Assembly (NCBI RefSeq): GCF_017562075.2
Contig: NC_054082.1
Location: 42,765,442 to 42,829,441, forward strand
Direction of reading: 5' to 3'
DNA from: Anopheles merus
Lineage: Eukaryota > Arthropoda > Insecta > Diptera > Culicidae
Length of the DNA: 64,000 nucleotides
A program made the translations under genes and the position numbers. Positions 12,507 to 23,500 of the stretch are shown here, piece after piece. Each line of letters starts with the position of its first letter. Within the stretch, counting starts at the first letter, position 1. The notes below the pieces were generated by a model. The model did no database searches and was not told the origin of the DNA. It saw only the letters and a list, made by a program, of their open reading frames with translations.

Positions 12507-12531
12507 TACCTGCTGCAATAAAAAGGGCAGA

Positions 12532-12823
12532 TGTTATGGCCAACCTGATGGTCCCGTAGATCGCTACCGAGGACACTCATCGGGCGTAGATCGAAGTGTG
12601 TGTGCGATCTATCGGGAGGTCAGCGAACGCGCGCTCGGCACGATGCGTGAGTGCCGATCGGGGAGAAAGATATGGCGTGCGCTTGAGAAAGGTCGTGGAA
12701 CAAAGTGGTAGCAAATCGTTTACGAGTTATTAATAATAAACAAGGACTCCAATCCCATCGTTTTGAAGGAAGTAACGCGTTAACGTTTCTTAGCGTTCTT
12801 CGAAAGAAAACGAAAATATAACA
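12532..12823 (+). repeat. 3' LTR of the first gypsy element
   Basis: Begins TGTTATGG after a purine tract and ends near ATAACA. It is the direct-repeat partner of 6277-6556. Confidence 0.85.
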
Positions 12824-13490
12824 CTACTCACACATCTACACATTTTGCTCCGTCAGTTCTTTTATTTGGCATTGAACAGAGAGGTCCAGTGATCGATGAA
12901 TTAACCGAACATTTGGATGAGATAAATAACGATTCAAGAGTGGATTAAATAGTATATGATCACAAGCATCAGTTAACATAATGAACAACAACAAGTTAAT
13001 GAGCAACAACACCTGTCGAATGTAAACCAGCCCCTGAATTTGTAGAAGGAGAATTTGTGGTAATACGAAACGTAGATAGCACGGTAAACTCAAACAAAAA
13101 GCTTATCCCTAGATTCAAGGCCCCTATGTCATACCAGACGACTTCCAAACGATCATTATGTTCGGGACATCGATGGGTGTCAGCAGACCCAACTTCCTTA
13201 TGACGGAGTGTTGGAGGCGAATAAGTTGAGAAAGTGGATGTGCCGATCCCGGGCAGTGATTGACTTCCTTTTGCGTATCTTTGGCAACATTTAGTCTATA
13301 AGTAAATTGAGGGCAATTTATCATGTCAGGAAAGGCCGAGCTGTAAACATCTTTAGTTTATAGTAATCTTGGGTTTTGATAAATACGATGTCCGAAGAAG
13401 TGACAGTGTGCGAGCTGTCAAAGCAAAAAAAAAGAGATAAGCTTTGGGAAAAGACCTTCTCCAATAAACGGGAAAAGACCTTCTCCAATA
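12824..13490 (+). mobile_element. 3' fragment of a second gypsy family (same family as 34436-39290)
   Basis: The end of integrase (for example APEFVEGEFVVIRN after frame changes) and the start of an LTR (TGTAAACATC at 13342) match the minus-strand element at 34436-39290 in opposite orientation. The LTR is split by the LINE fragment and resumes at about 15448-15488 (ending TATTACA). Everything upstream in this element is missing. Confidence 0.85.
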
Positions 13491-15447
13491 ATCTACTTTG
13501 ACACGCACTCTTTATACTGCAGCTATAACAGGTTTCGATATCGCAGATATTGAGTAAAATCCAACGTAACCTCTGCAGGTGGCCTGACTCGTTTTGGCGC
13601 TTCTACCACAGCAAAACAAAATCTACGCATACACCGAAATCCATTACGTATAAAGGAGCAACAAGTGCAACACTAATGAAATGTGCAATCTCTTCGCGGA
13701 TCGCTTCGCAGATTGCTTTTCACCGGCCATGAATGATACCGATACCATTGATGCTGCCTCGTCAACACACACTCCGGCTGGCGCAATTAACATGAGCACT
13801 CCTTTCATCGACAGTGAGATCGTTTTATCTGCCCTAGCGCAACTAAAGCCTTCCTTCGCTCCTGGACCCGACGGAATTCCTTCTACCGTGCTGAAACGCT
13901 GTCAAACGACAGTAGCACCTATCTTGCAAATTGTTCAATGCATCGCTAGCCAATGGCTACTTTCCCAAAATGGAGGAAATCTTGGATGGTTCCTATTTAC
14001 AAAAAGGGCGACAGGACAGATGCCATCAACTACCGGGGTATTACATCTTTGGTGCCATTGCCAAGGTGTTCGAACTAGTGATATACAAACATCTGCTACA
14101 TGCATGCCGCAGCTACCTAAGCCCGTATCAACATGGATTCGTGCCAAAAAAGTCGACTACCACGAACCTGGTTGAATTTGTAACCTATTGCACTAATCAA
14201 ATTGATGCCGGAGCTCAAGTCGATGCAATTTATACAGATCTGAAAGCAGCATTCGACTCTCTTCCGCACGCAATTCTTCTCTCTCGCTAAACTCGACAGC
14301 TAGGAGTTCCCAGCTCGCTCGTACAGTGGCTTAAGTCTTACCTAACTAATCGCACATACACCGTGAAAATTGATAAGCACATGTCCAAAGAAATAGTCAG
14401 CAGCTCGGGGTGCCACAAGGAAGCAATATTGGCCCGCTTCTCTTCATATTGTTTATCAACGATGTTACCCTGGCTTTACCTCCCGACAGTATCAGTCTGT
14501 TTGCCGACGACGCAAAAATTTCTCGCCTATTCACAACACAGGCGATTGTACATTCCTGCAAGACTGCATCGAAATTTTCTGTTCGTGGTGCAAGCGTAAT
14601 GGACTGACTATCTGCATCGAGAAATGCTACTGTGTGTCTTTTAGTCGATGCAGGAGCCCAGTGACTGGGACCTACTTCATGGACGGCACTGCAGTTAATC
14701 GACAGAATCATGCCAAAGACCTGGGCGTTCTGCTTGACTCTAGTTTGAACTTAAACAGCATATCGATGACGTTTAGCCAGAGGAAATCAATTACTTGGCG
14801 TGGTTTATCCGGACAACTAATGAATTCCGTAACCCCATGTGCTTAAAGCTGTGTACAACTGCATCGTTCGTTCGGTTCTGGAATATTCGTGCGTAGTCTG
14901 GAGCCCAACTACCGCTTCTTCAATTGCTCGACTTGAGGCGATTCAACGTAAGCTCACGAGATATGCCCTACGCCTACTTCCCTGGCAGGATCGCAATATC
15001 TTCCTCCGTATGCTGCGCGGTGCCGTCTTCTAGGCCTTGAACTCTTTCGGTTAGAAGACGCAATGCACAGTGCTCTTTCATCGCTGGATTGCTAAATGGC
15101 TCTATCGACTCATCGCCTTTGTTGCATCGAGTCGATATCTATGCACCATCCCGAACACTTAGGTCTAGAGAACTCTACGGCTCGCTCAACCCCGTTCCAG
15201 TGCTGGTCGGTCTGACCCTATGTTCCGCATGTCGGCTGTCTTCAACACTGTCTCGGATTGCTTCGACTTCGATATCTCAACTCAGTGCTTCAAGGAACGT
15301 CTCCGGCTTTTGCCGTGGCCGCAGTGAATTGCGATGTAAATCTTATTTTTGTTCTATGTATTTTTTTTTCTCAATTGAACTGTTACATCTTAATTAGGCC
15401 ATACGGCCCGTTGAAGATTAAATAAATAATATAATAATAATAATATA
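13491..15447 (+). mobile_element. 5'-truncated LINE copy
   Basis: This matches the 3' 2 kb of the minus-strand LINE at 24946-29440, here in + orientation. It starts inside ORF2 before the RT domain and ends in a TAA/AAT-rich tail. RT pieces are readable: APGPDGIPSTVLKRC, HGFVPKKSTTTNLVEF, DLKAAFDSLP, and FADDAK in the catalytic box. Several frameshifts break it. 5' truncation is usual for LINE insertion. It sits inside the LTR of the gypsy fragment. Confidence 0.9.
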
Positions 15448-15488
15448 ATAAACTCCTCGTGAAAAAACTAAAATCCGGGTATATTACA

Positions 15489-15648
15489 ATATAAATATAT
15501 ATAAGTTATAAGTTATATATAACATATATATACATATAAGTTTTGTGCGGTAACAAGTTCCAGCAACTGCATACATTTTCTCTCCAACACATGCTTTCTA
15601 GCTGGGAACTTCACTCGCTTATTTATCCCCTTGTACATAATGCTGACT
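15489..15648. other. AT-rich target sequence left of the BEL element
   Basis: It starts with a TATA-rich stretch (15489-15540) and then holds unique-looking sequence. No gene. Confidence 0.5.
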
Positions 15649-15653
15649 GTTAC

Positions 15654-15885
15654 TGTCGCCGACAGCGGTAATTAGGCTGCGCCAAAAGGGTATGCAATCT
15701 GCATCACAACCAACAACAACAACAAATGTCAACAGCGTAGGACGTAGGATCAAGGGCCAAGGGCTTAGCGATCGCTAGAGCAGCATGTACCAGCAGGATG
15801 CATACATTTCTTGGAAAATTTGTAAAAACAAGGTTTTAAATCCCCAGGGGTAAAAATAAATGAATTATATAAACTGGAGAAAACA
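15654..15885 (+). repeat. 5' LTR of the BEL element
   Basis: TGTCGCCGACAGCGG to GGAGAAAACA. The 3' copy carries about 60 extra bases, an imperfect internal duplication around the CAACAACAAATGTCAA motif. Confidence 0.92.
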
Positions 15886-16039
15886 TTTGGTGGCTCCAGA
15901 GAGGATAATAATTCATTAGTATTTTTATTTACCCCGTAAGAGGGACCCTTCATTGGGACAACCTGGCCAAAAAATATTAGTATATGTGTCGTATTGTCCA
16001 AAACCCCTTCCCCGCCCCTTCGAGTCCCCACCCCCTCGA

Positions 16040-16930
16040 TCAACCGAGTCGGGCCAGCCAGCAGCCCCGCTGCCAGGGAAGGACTCAACCGAGTCGGGCC
16101 TGCCAGGAGCCCTGCTGCCAGGGAAGGACTCAACCGAGTCGGGTCAGCCAGGAGCCCCGCGCCAGGGAAGGACTCAACCGAGTCGGGCCTGCCAGGAGCC
16201 CCGCTGCCAGGGAAGGACTCAACCGAGTCGGGTCAGCCAGGAGCCCCGCTGCCAGGGAAGGACGCAACCGAGTCGGGCCAGCCAGGAGCCCCGCGCCAGG
16301 GAAGGACTCAACCGAGTCGGGCCTGCAAGGAGCCCCGCTGCCAGGGAAGGACTCAACCGAGTCGGGTCAGCCAGGAGCCCCGCGCAAGGGAAGGACTCAA
16401 CCGAGTCGGGCCTGCCAGGAGCCCCGAGCCAGGGAAGGACTCAACCAAGTCGGGCCTGCCAGGAGCCCCGCGCCAGGGAAGAGCTCGTGGGAGCTAGGCC
16501 GCTGCCAGGGAGGTAGCCGCCCACCGCCCCGCACCAGGGAAGAGCTCGCGGGAGCTAGGCCGCTGCCAGGGAGGTAGCCGCCCACCGCCCCGCACCAGGG
16601 AAGAGCTCGTGGGAGCTAGGCCGCTGCCAGGAAGGTAGCCGCCCACCGCCCCGCGCCAGGGAAGAGCTCGTGGGAGCTAGGCCGCTGCCAGGGAGGTAGC
16701 CGCCCACCGCCCCGCGCCAGGGAAGAGCTCGTGGGAGCTAGGCCGCTGCCAGGGAGGTAGCCTCCCACCGCCCCGCGCCAGGGAGGTAGCCGCCCACCGC
16801 CCCGCGCCAGGGAAGAGCTCGTGGGAGCTAGGCCGCTGCCAGGAAGGTAGCCGCCCACCGCCCCGCACCAGGGAAGAGCTCGTGGGAGCTAGGCCGCTGC
16901 CAGGAAGGTAGCCGCCCACCGCCCCGCACC
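16040..16930 (+). repeat. Two GC-rich minisatellite arrays in the BEL leader
   Basis: Array 1 (about 16040-16480) has around ten units of 42-45 bp built on GGACTCAACCGAGTCGGGCC. Array 2 (about 16481-16930) has around seven units of 61 bp starting GAGCTCGTGGGAGCTAGGCC, some shortened. The two unit types share the CCCCGCGCCAGGGAA segment, so one probably arose from the other. The arrays lie between the 5' LTR and gag. Confidence 0.93.
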
Positions 16931-17019
16931 AACAGCAAAGCTGAGCACCGTAGAAAGTCGGTAAGCGATTTACTATTTTTTACTATAATTAAGAGTGAAG
17001 TGAAGTGAAACAAAAAAAA

Positions 17020-17541
17020 ATGGCGACATCAAAGGCGAGGGCAATCAAGGACGCGGAAGTGAATCTCGTAGAGGTGATAGTTGGTCTAAAACAGGAATTA
17101 GCGGAAACCAAAGAAAAGTGGGAAAAGGAATCAAAGGAATTAAAAAAAGTAATTGAAAGTAGGGCAAAAGAAGATGAAGCGTCAATCCTCTTAAAGGAGA
17201 AACGCCAGGCTTTCGATACGATGATGATCGAACAACGACAAATTTTTGATGAATGGAAGAAACAGACTGAAAATCCGCAAGTAAAGACCACTCCAATTAA
17301 CTCGACCAGTAATTTAGAAAGCATAGTACATTCATTAGCGGATGCACTGAAAACACGCACTAACACTGCTATCCTCGATCTTCCCGAATTTGATGGGGAC
17401 TATAAAATGTGGCCTAGGTTCAAAGCTATTTTCGATAAAACTAACCAAGAAGTTGGAAGAAGAATATGGGAATGCAAACATAGTTTACAAAGCACTTTTA
17501 GCAGACCTCATGCAAAATGAACATCCATCCCTTAGTAAACC
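17020..17541 (+). pseudogene. gag: BEL gag, N-terminal half
   Basis: ATG 17020 (MATSKARAIKDAEVNLVEV) leads into a Lys/Glu-rich coiled coil (about residues 20-100) and then DLPEFDGDYKMWPRFKAIFD, the conserved BEL/Pao gag motif. A one-base shift occurs near 17480. The gypsy array is inserted after 17541 within the codons that follow, and the reading continues at 21585 once the duplicated AAACC is counted once. Confidence 0.85.
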
Positions 17542-17814
17542 TGTTGGGAAAAACTGAGCGCAGCACCGCTACTCAACCCTGTCGCCACGTGACAAGGGCT
17601 TGACGTACGCGTTCGGCTAAGCTCGGCGCTGCTCGACTAAGTTCGGGAATGAAGGGCTCGGGATCGGCCTCTTCATCTTTTATCCGCCGACCCGGACGGA
17701 CGTAGCGCGTGCTCGTCCCGTTTTATCTTGTACAGTGCGTGTCTTGTAAACGCGTCTATTTTATGTAATATTTAATTTGTAAAATAAATAAGTAATAAGT
17801 TGCAAACCATAAAA
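17542..17814 (+). repeat. Gypsy array LTR 1
   Basis: TGTTGGGAAAAACTGAGCGC to CCATAAAA, 273 bp, matching the other two LTRs. Confidence 0.93.
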
Positions 17815-17934
17815 GTGGCGACGAGTAAAAAGGAAAAAGACTTTAGTAGTGAAAAAAGTGTAAAGTAATACGTGTGCAAAATTCCGTCAACGCGTAAACG
17901 GCGCCGAAAGGACACGAGTCCGGAAGACATCGAG

Positions 17935-19363
17935 ATGGATGAAGAGCAGCGAAGACTTTCGCAGCATTTCGAGGTTCCGGGACCGGTGTTTCTGCAACCG
18001 GTAAATGGTCAGCCCATCCTGCCCAACGCTCCTGCCATGGATCAGCCCACGGGAGTCCAACCATCGACAAGCCAGCAATCGCCATCGTTCCAGCCAGCGA
18101 CAAGCCAGCAAGCGCCATCGTTCCAGCCAGCGACAAGCCAGCAAGCGCCATCGTTCCCGCAAGCCACAAGCCAGCACCCGCCATCGCTGTCGAATTCATG
18201 CGCAAACGGTGAGCCCTCAATGATCCAATTAATGCAACTTTTGCAACATCAAATGCAACAGCAACAGCAAATGCAGCAACAGTTGATGACAAAATTAATG
18301 CAGCAGCAGCAGCAGCAGCCGGTATCACAACCGGTAACAGCATCACAACCAGTAACATCACCGAGTTCCGCTTCGAGGTCGAAGCCGGAATCACGTTCGA
18401 GGCCTGGTACTCACGGTACGAGGATTTATTCATCAATGATGCTGCACGGATTGACGATTCCGCAAAGGTGAGGCTGCTCATGCGTAAGCTGGGTGCAATG
18501 GAGCACGAAAGGTACGTTAATTTTATATTACCCCGTTATCCTCGTGATTTTACGCTTGAAGCCACAATCGAGAAGCTGAAATCAATTTTTGGCAAGGCTG
18601 AATCGCTATTAAGTAAGCGTTACAAGTGCATGCAGCTCAATAAATCCCGTTCCGAAGATTTTCTGGTGTACGCGTGTCGTGTCAATCGAGCGTGTGTCGA
18701 TTTCCAGCTGAAAGGGATGAGCGAAGAGCAGCTTAAGTGTCTCGTTTTTGTGTGTGGGTTAAAGGAGGAAACGGATAAAGATTTTCGGCTCAAATTGCTC
18801 ACTCGCATAGAAGAGCGCGCTGATGTAACACTCGAGCAGCTTTCGGCGGAGTGCAACCGTATTGCAAATTTAAAACTCGACAATGCAATGATTGTGGGCG
18901 AAAAGGGAGAGCACGTGTATGCAATACAAAATGGCGATCGGCAGAACAAGCCGAATTTTCGCGCAAAGGGATCACGCCCGCGCTGGGGAAATCACGATGG
19001 CTGATCAGGAAATGATAAGCCGTCCAATCCTTGTTGGCTGTGCGGTGAACTGCATTGGGTAAAAGATTGTCCGGAAGCTACACAAAAGTGTCGAGTATGC
19101 AACAAGGCTGGTCATCGGGAAAATCGCTGTCGCAATCGAAAAAGTGTTCGCCGGGGAAGAAATCAATTTTTTCTACTAATACCGTTAGGGTGTGCAGCGT
19201 ACAAGCAAACCGCAAATTTGTCAATGTATCCATCAATGGAACGGTTATACTCCTGCAGTTGGATACAGCGTCTGACATAACCGTCATAGACGAAACAGCA
19301 TGGAGGAAATTAGGGCAACCATCATTGGTGAAGCCTTCAGTAAATGCGAAAACTGCCTCGTAG
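17935..19363 (+). pseudogene. gag: Gypsy array gag, first copy, broken
   Basis: Start ATG 17935 (MDEEQRRLSQHFEVPGP). Next to the second copy it lacks about 70 bases around 18350, which shifts the frame after the Gln-rich stretch. It also has TGA where the second copy has CGA (the codon near 19002, between the capsid region and the zinc knuckles). Both changes are absent from copy 2. The final part again reads LQLDTASDITVID and stops soon after. Confidence 0.9.
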
Positions 19364-19398
19364 GTTCAGCGCGTACCGGCTGAATTAAAAGGGGGAGG

Positions 19399-19671
19399 TG
19401 TTGGGAAAAACTGAGCGCAGCACCGCTACTCAACCCTGTCGCCACGTGACAAGGGCTTGACGTACGCGTTCGGCTAAGCTCGGCGCTGCTCGACTAAGTT
19501 CGGGAATGAAGGGCTCGGGATCGGCCTCTTCATCTTTTATCCGCCGACCCGGACGGACGTAGCGCGTGCTCGTCCCGTTTTATCTTGTACAGTGCGTGTC
19601 TTGTAAACGCGTCTATTTTATGTAATATTTAATTTGTAAAATAAATAAGTAATAAGTTGCAAACCATAAAA
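19399..19671 (+). repeat. Gypsy array LTR 2
   Basis: 273 bp and nearly identical to LTR 1 and LTR 3. It serves as the 3' LTR of the first unit and the 5' LTR of the second. Confidence 0.93.
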
Positions 19672-19791
19672 GTGGCGACGAGTAAAAAGGAAAAAGACTT
19701 TAGTAGTGAAAAAAGTGTAAAGTAATACGTGTGCAAAATTCCGTCAACGCGTAAACGGCGCCGAAAGGACACGAGTCCGGAAGACATCGAG

Positions 19792-21276
19792 ATGGATGAA
19801 GAGCAGCGAAGACTTTCGCAGCATTTCGAGGTTCCGGGACCGGTGTTTCTGCAACCGGTAAATGGTCAGCCCATCCTGCCCAACGCTCCTGCCATGGATC
19901 AGCCCACGGGAGTCCAACCATCGACAAGCCAGCAATCGCCATCGTTCCAGCCAGCGACAAGCCAGCAAGCGCCATCGTTCCAGCCAGCGACAAGCCAGCA
20001 AGCGCCATCGTTCCCGCAAGCCACAAGCCAGCACCCGCCATCGCTGTCGAATTCATGCGCAAACGGTGAGCCCTCAATGATCCAATTAATGCAACTTTTG
20101 CAACATCAAATGCAACAGCAACAGCAAATGCAGCAACAGTTGATGACAAAATTAATGCAGCAGCAGCAGCAGCCGGTATCACAACCGGTAACAGCATCAC
20201 ACACACAGCAGCAGTTCCAGCCGGGTCCACCCAACCCGGAGCAAATCCTTGATGCATTGGCCAGTAACATCACCGAGTTCCGCTTCGAGGTCGAAGCCGG
20301 AATCACGTTCGAGGCCTGGTACTCACGGTACGAGGATTTATTCATCAATGATGCTGCACGGATTGACGATTCCGCAAAGGTGAGGCTGCTCATGCGTAAG
20401 CTGGGTGCAATGGAGCACGAAAGGTACGTTAATTTTATATTACCCCGTTATCCTCGTGATTTTACGCTTGAAGCCACAATCGAGAAGCTGAAATCAATTT
20501 TTGGCAAGGCTGAATCGCTATTAAGTAAGCGTTACAAGTGCATGCAGCTCAATAAATCCCGTTCCGAAGATTTTCTGGTGTACGCGTGTCGTGTCAATCG
20601 AGCGTGTGTCGATTTCCAGCTGAAAGGGATGAGCGAAGAGCAGCTTAAGTGTCTCGTTTTTGTGTGTGGGTTAAAGGAGGAAACGGATAAAGATTTTCGA
20701 CTCAAATTGCTCACTCGCATAGAAGAGCGCGCTGATGTAACACTCGAGCAGCTTTCGGCGGAGTGCAACCGTATTGCAAATTTAAAACTCGACAATGCAA
20801 TGATTGTGGGCGAAAAGGGAGAGCACGTGTATGCAATACAAAATGGCGATCGGCAGAACAAGCCGAATTTTCGCGCAAAGGGATCACGCCCGCGCTGGGG
20901 AAATCACGATGGCCGATCAGGAAATGATAAGCCGTCCAATCCTTGTTGGCTGTGCGGTGAACTGCATTGGGTAAAAGATTGTCCGGAAGCTACACAAAAG
21001 TGTCGAGTATGCAACAAGGCTGGTCATCGGGAAAATCGCTGTCGCAATCGAAAAAGTGTTCGCCGGGGAAGAAATCAATTTTTTTCTACTAATACCGTTA
21101 GGGTGTGCAGCGTACAAGCAAACCGCAAATTTGTCAATGTATCCATCAATGGAACGGTTATACTCCTGCAGTTGGATACAGCGTCTGACATAACCGTCAT
21201 AGACGAAACAGCATGGAGGAAATTAGGGCAACCATCATTGGTGAAGCCTTCAGTAAATGCGAAAACTGCCTCGTAG
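19792..21276 (+). CDS. gag: Gypsy Gag with truncated protease, open frame
   Basis: An open frame of 494 codons from ATG 19792 (the first in-frame ATG) to TAG. Order: Gln/Pro-rich N terminus with a repeated ATSQQAPSFQP unit (residues about 45-85), a poly-Gln stretch (about 105-140), a capsid-like domain (EAWYSRYEDLFINDAARIDD onward), and two zinc knuckles (CWLCGELHWVKDC and CRVCNKAGHRENRC). The protease begins with the active-site motif DTASDITVID and ends about 25 residues later at NAKTAS. No RT, RNase H or integrase follows before the next LTR. It may still make Gag; movement would need enzymes from elsewhere. Confidence 0.9.
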   Translation: MDEEQRRLSQHFEVPGPVFLQPVNGQPILPNAPAMDQPTGVQPSTSQQSPSFQPATSQQAPSFQPATSQQAPSFPQATSQHPPSLSNSCANGEPSMIQLMQLLQHQMQQQQQMQQQLMTKLMQQQQQPVSQPVTASHTQQQFQPGPPNPEQILDALASNITEFRFEVEAGITFEAWYSRYEDLFINDAARIDDSAKVRLLMRKLGAMEHERYVNFILPRYPRDFTLEATIEKLKSIFGKAESLLSKRYKCMQLNKSRSEDFLVYACRVNRACVDFQLKGMSEEQLKCLVFVCGLKEETDKDFRLKLLTRIEERADVTLEQLSAECNRIANLKLDNAMIVGEKGEHVYAIQNGDRQNKPNFRAKGSRPRWGNHDGRSGNDKPSNPCWLCGELHWVKDCPEATQKCRVCNKAGHRENRCRNRKSVRRGRNQFFSTNTVRVCSVQANRKFVNVSINGTVILLQLDTASDITVIDETAWRKLGQPSLVKPSVNAKTAS

Positions 21277-21310
21277 GTTCAGCGCGTACCGGCTGAATTA
21301 AAAGGGGAGG

Positions 21311-21583
21311 TGTTGGGAAAAACTGAGCGCAGCACCGCTACTCAACCCTGTCGCCACGTGACAAGGGCTTGACGTACGCGTTCGGCTAAGCTCGGCGCTG
21401 CTCGACTAAGTTCGGGAATGAAGGGCTCGGGATCGGCCTCTTCATCTTTTATCCGCCGACCCGGACGGACGTAGCGCGTGCTCGTCCCGTTTTATCTTGT
21501 ACAGTGCGTGTCTTGTAAACGCGTCTATTTTATGTAATATTTAATTTGTAAAATAAATAAGTAATAAGTTGCAAACCATAAAA
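21311..21583 (+). repeat. Gypsy array LTR 3
   Basis: 273 bp, nearly identical to the other two, followed by an A run and the AAACC target duplication. Confidence 0.93.
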
Positions 21584-21584
21584 A

Positions 21585-22714
21585 AAACCAAAGACATTTT
21601 TAAGCTTCATCAGGTCATTAGACGACCTTGTTACAAACATGACAGTATTAAAAAAAGAAGAATATCTTACGGATCCAAGGCTATTAGACGATTTGGTCGA
21701 TAAGCTTCCAGAAGACCTAAAGCGTGAGTGGCTAATAACCTTGATTCGAGAGAAAGAGGAAGGAGGAAATAGTCGCATTAAAACACTAAACGATTTCTTG
21801 AAGTGGCTTAAACCTACAGAGAAGATTGCCATCCTATTAAATGTAAATGAAGGCCGGGAGGAGGCTGTATGTGATAAAAACCTAAGTTCACCAACAGAAC
21901 CGAACCCAAATAGAAATGCCAGAACCTGTTGCCATGTTTGTCAGGGAGACCATCGCATTGTCGATTGTAGAAGATTTCGGGGTATGCGATTAACTGAAAG
22001 GTGGGACGCCGTTAGAAGATTTGGGTTATGTACAAATTGTTGTAACAACAGAAATCATAATGCTAATAATTGTCGATTACCACCCCAGTGTCGTGAAGCC
22101 AATTGTCATATGAAACACCCTCCATTATTACATTACACAAACAAGAGTCAAAATAATTTAAACACATTGAACCATCACAGTACCATCGAAGGAATATTTT
22201 ACCAAATAATACCGGACTCTGTCATTCACGAAGACAAAAAAATTGATACATTTGCCTTTATAGATACAGGTTCTTCCGCAAGTCTTTTGTTAACAGATAT
22301 TAAAGAAAATTGGGTGTTCAGGGGATAAGAAAGCCATTGGCTCTGACATGGACCAATGGCGAAATGCAGGAGGAAGCTACCAGCGAATTGGTCAATTTGC
22401 AAATAAGGGATATGAGTGGCCTAATACAACCATTGAAAGGATTGAGGACAATTAGGGAAATGAATTTACCTTCACAAACTTTAAACGCGAACTCGTTGAA
22501 AACCCGATACAAACATTTTGATGGAATTGATCTTCCAAACTACATAGATGGAGCACCAACCATTTTGTTAGGCTTACCACACGCTCACCTTATTTGTGGG
22601 TCGGAAAATCGTGTTGGAGGTCCAGATGAACCTATTGCGATCAAAACCTCATTAGGCTGGTCAGTTCTAGGTAAGGGATCGAAAGGGAAAACAAAGGTAG
22701 CTTGTTTGTGCTAA
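21585..22714 (+). pseudogene. gag: BEL gag C terminus and protease-linker region
   Basis: Gag resumes (LTDPRLLDDLVDKLPEDLK), followed by the knuckles CHVCQGDHRIVDC and CTNCCNNRNHNANNC. The protease motif FIDTGSSASLL lies near 22257, and its frame is lost near 22320. The second frame (to 22714) reads APTILLGLPHAHLI and TSLGWSVLGKG, the A17-type linker typical of BEL/Pao before RT. Confidence 0.87.
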
Positions 22715-22754
22715 ATGAAAAATGTGATAAAGAAGAAAAAGGAATGGAGAAAAT

Positions 22755-23500
22755 TATGAGGGATTTTTTACAACCGAAGGTTTTGGTGTTCAACCTAGCC
22801 CAAACATAATAACCCCAAAACATGAAGAAAGAGCATTGAACTTGATGAAAAATACTCTAAGACCACTAGAAACGGGCTATGAAATAGGACTTTTATGGAA
22901 AGAGGATGATATAAACCTCCCAGAAAGCTATACCCAAGCGCTTAGACGGTTGCAGGGTTTGGAAAGAAGACTTGAAAAAGATGTAAATCTTAAAAACTGG
23001 TACCACAACGAAATTTCGTTCTACTGCCAAAAGGGATATGCTAAGGAAGTTAGCACGGAAATACAAATACACAACAGGAATTTAAACTATATACCACATT
23101 TCGCAGTAGTGAACTTAAACAAATTAAATCCAAAGCCAAGGTTGGTTTTGACGCCGCGGCTCGGAACATGGGGATCTCTCTGAATTCTCAGTTGCTGACA
23201 GGACCTGATGCTGTCCCTCCACTCATTGGTATGCTGTTAAGATTTAGAGAAGGCAGCATTGGATTCTCTGGCGATATTCAAGAAATGTTTCACCGCATTA
23301 GAATTCGAGCAGATGACAGATGTGCACAGCGCTTTCTTTATAGGGAATCCCCAAAACATTTAACAAAGATCATGGAAATGAGAGTAATGATCTTTTGCGT
23401 GTGCACAATACGTTAAAAATTACAACGCTGGATTATTTCGGCAGCGGTACCCTGAGGCAGTTAAAGCTATTGAAAATAATCATTAAGTGGACGACTATCT
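22755..23500 (+). pseudogene. pol: BEL reverse transcriptase remnant
   Basis: Readable blocks: PKHEERALNLMKNTL, GYEIGLLWKEDD, NYIPHFAVVNLNKLNPKPRLV, NSQLLTGPDAVPPLIGMLLR and GFSGDIQEMFHRIRI. The catalytic box is VDDYLDSF at 23487, where the residue before VDD is a TAA stop. Frames shift near 23160 and 23400. It is not functional. Confidence 0.88.

Larger units (their letters stand above)
6277..12823 (+). mobile_element. Degenerate Ty3/gypsy LTR retrotransposon with a nested Tc1 element
   Basis: Two direct LTRs (6277-6556 and 12532-12823) flank remains of gag, protease, reverse transcriptase, RNase H and integrase, in the gypsy order. A polypurine stretch (AAAAAGGGCAGA) lies just before the 3' LTR. 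The LTRs differ by many substitutions and by indels, so the insertion is old. Flanking CTATT and CTACT could be a decayed 5-bp target duplication. Only the right flank matches the gypsy family of 34436-39290, which argues for a rearrangement on the left. Every coding part is broken. The clade was not assigned. Confidence 0.9.
17542..21583 (+). mobile_element. Tandem gypsy array: LTR-gag-LTR-gag-LTR
   Basis: Three 273-bp LTRs (17542-17814, 19399-19671, 21311-21583) are nearly identical. Two internal segments of 1.58 and 1.64 kb sit between them, each with gag and the first part of protease only. The outer flanks are AAACC (17537-17541) and AAACC (21585-21589), a target duplication showing one insertion site inside BEL gag. 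A primer-site-like GTGGCGACGAG follows LTR 1 and LTR 2, and AAAAGGGG(G)AGG precedes LTR 2 and LTR 3. Confidence 0.95.

Noticed and set aside
6272..12828. CTATT/CTACT as target duplication of the first gypsy element
   Set aside because: One mismatch, and the right flank belongs to another gypsy while the left does not, so it may be chance after a rearrangement.
15953..16577. Open frames of 167-197 codons in three frames, and minus-strand frames to 17013
   Set aside because: They are produced by the minisatellite units, which lack stops. The peptide repeats have no independent support.
17872..21276. Tandem gag units as a host gene duplication
   Set aside because: LTRs, zinc knuckles, a protease start and a target duplication show an LTR retrotransposon.
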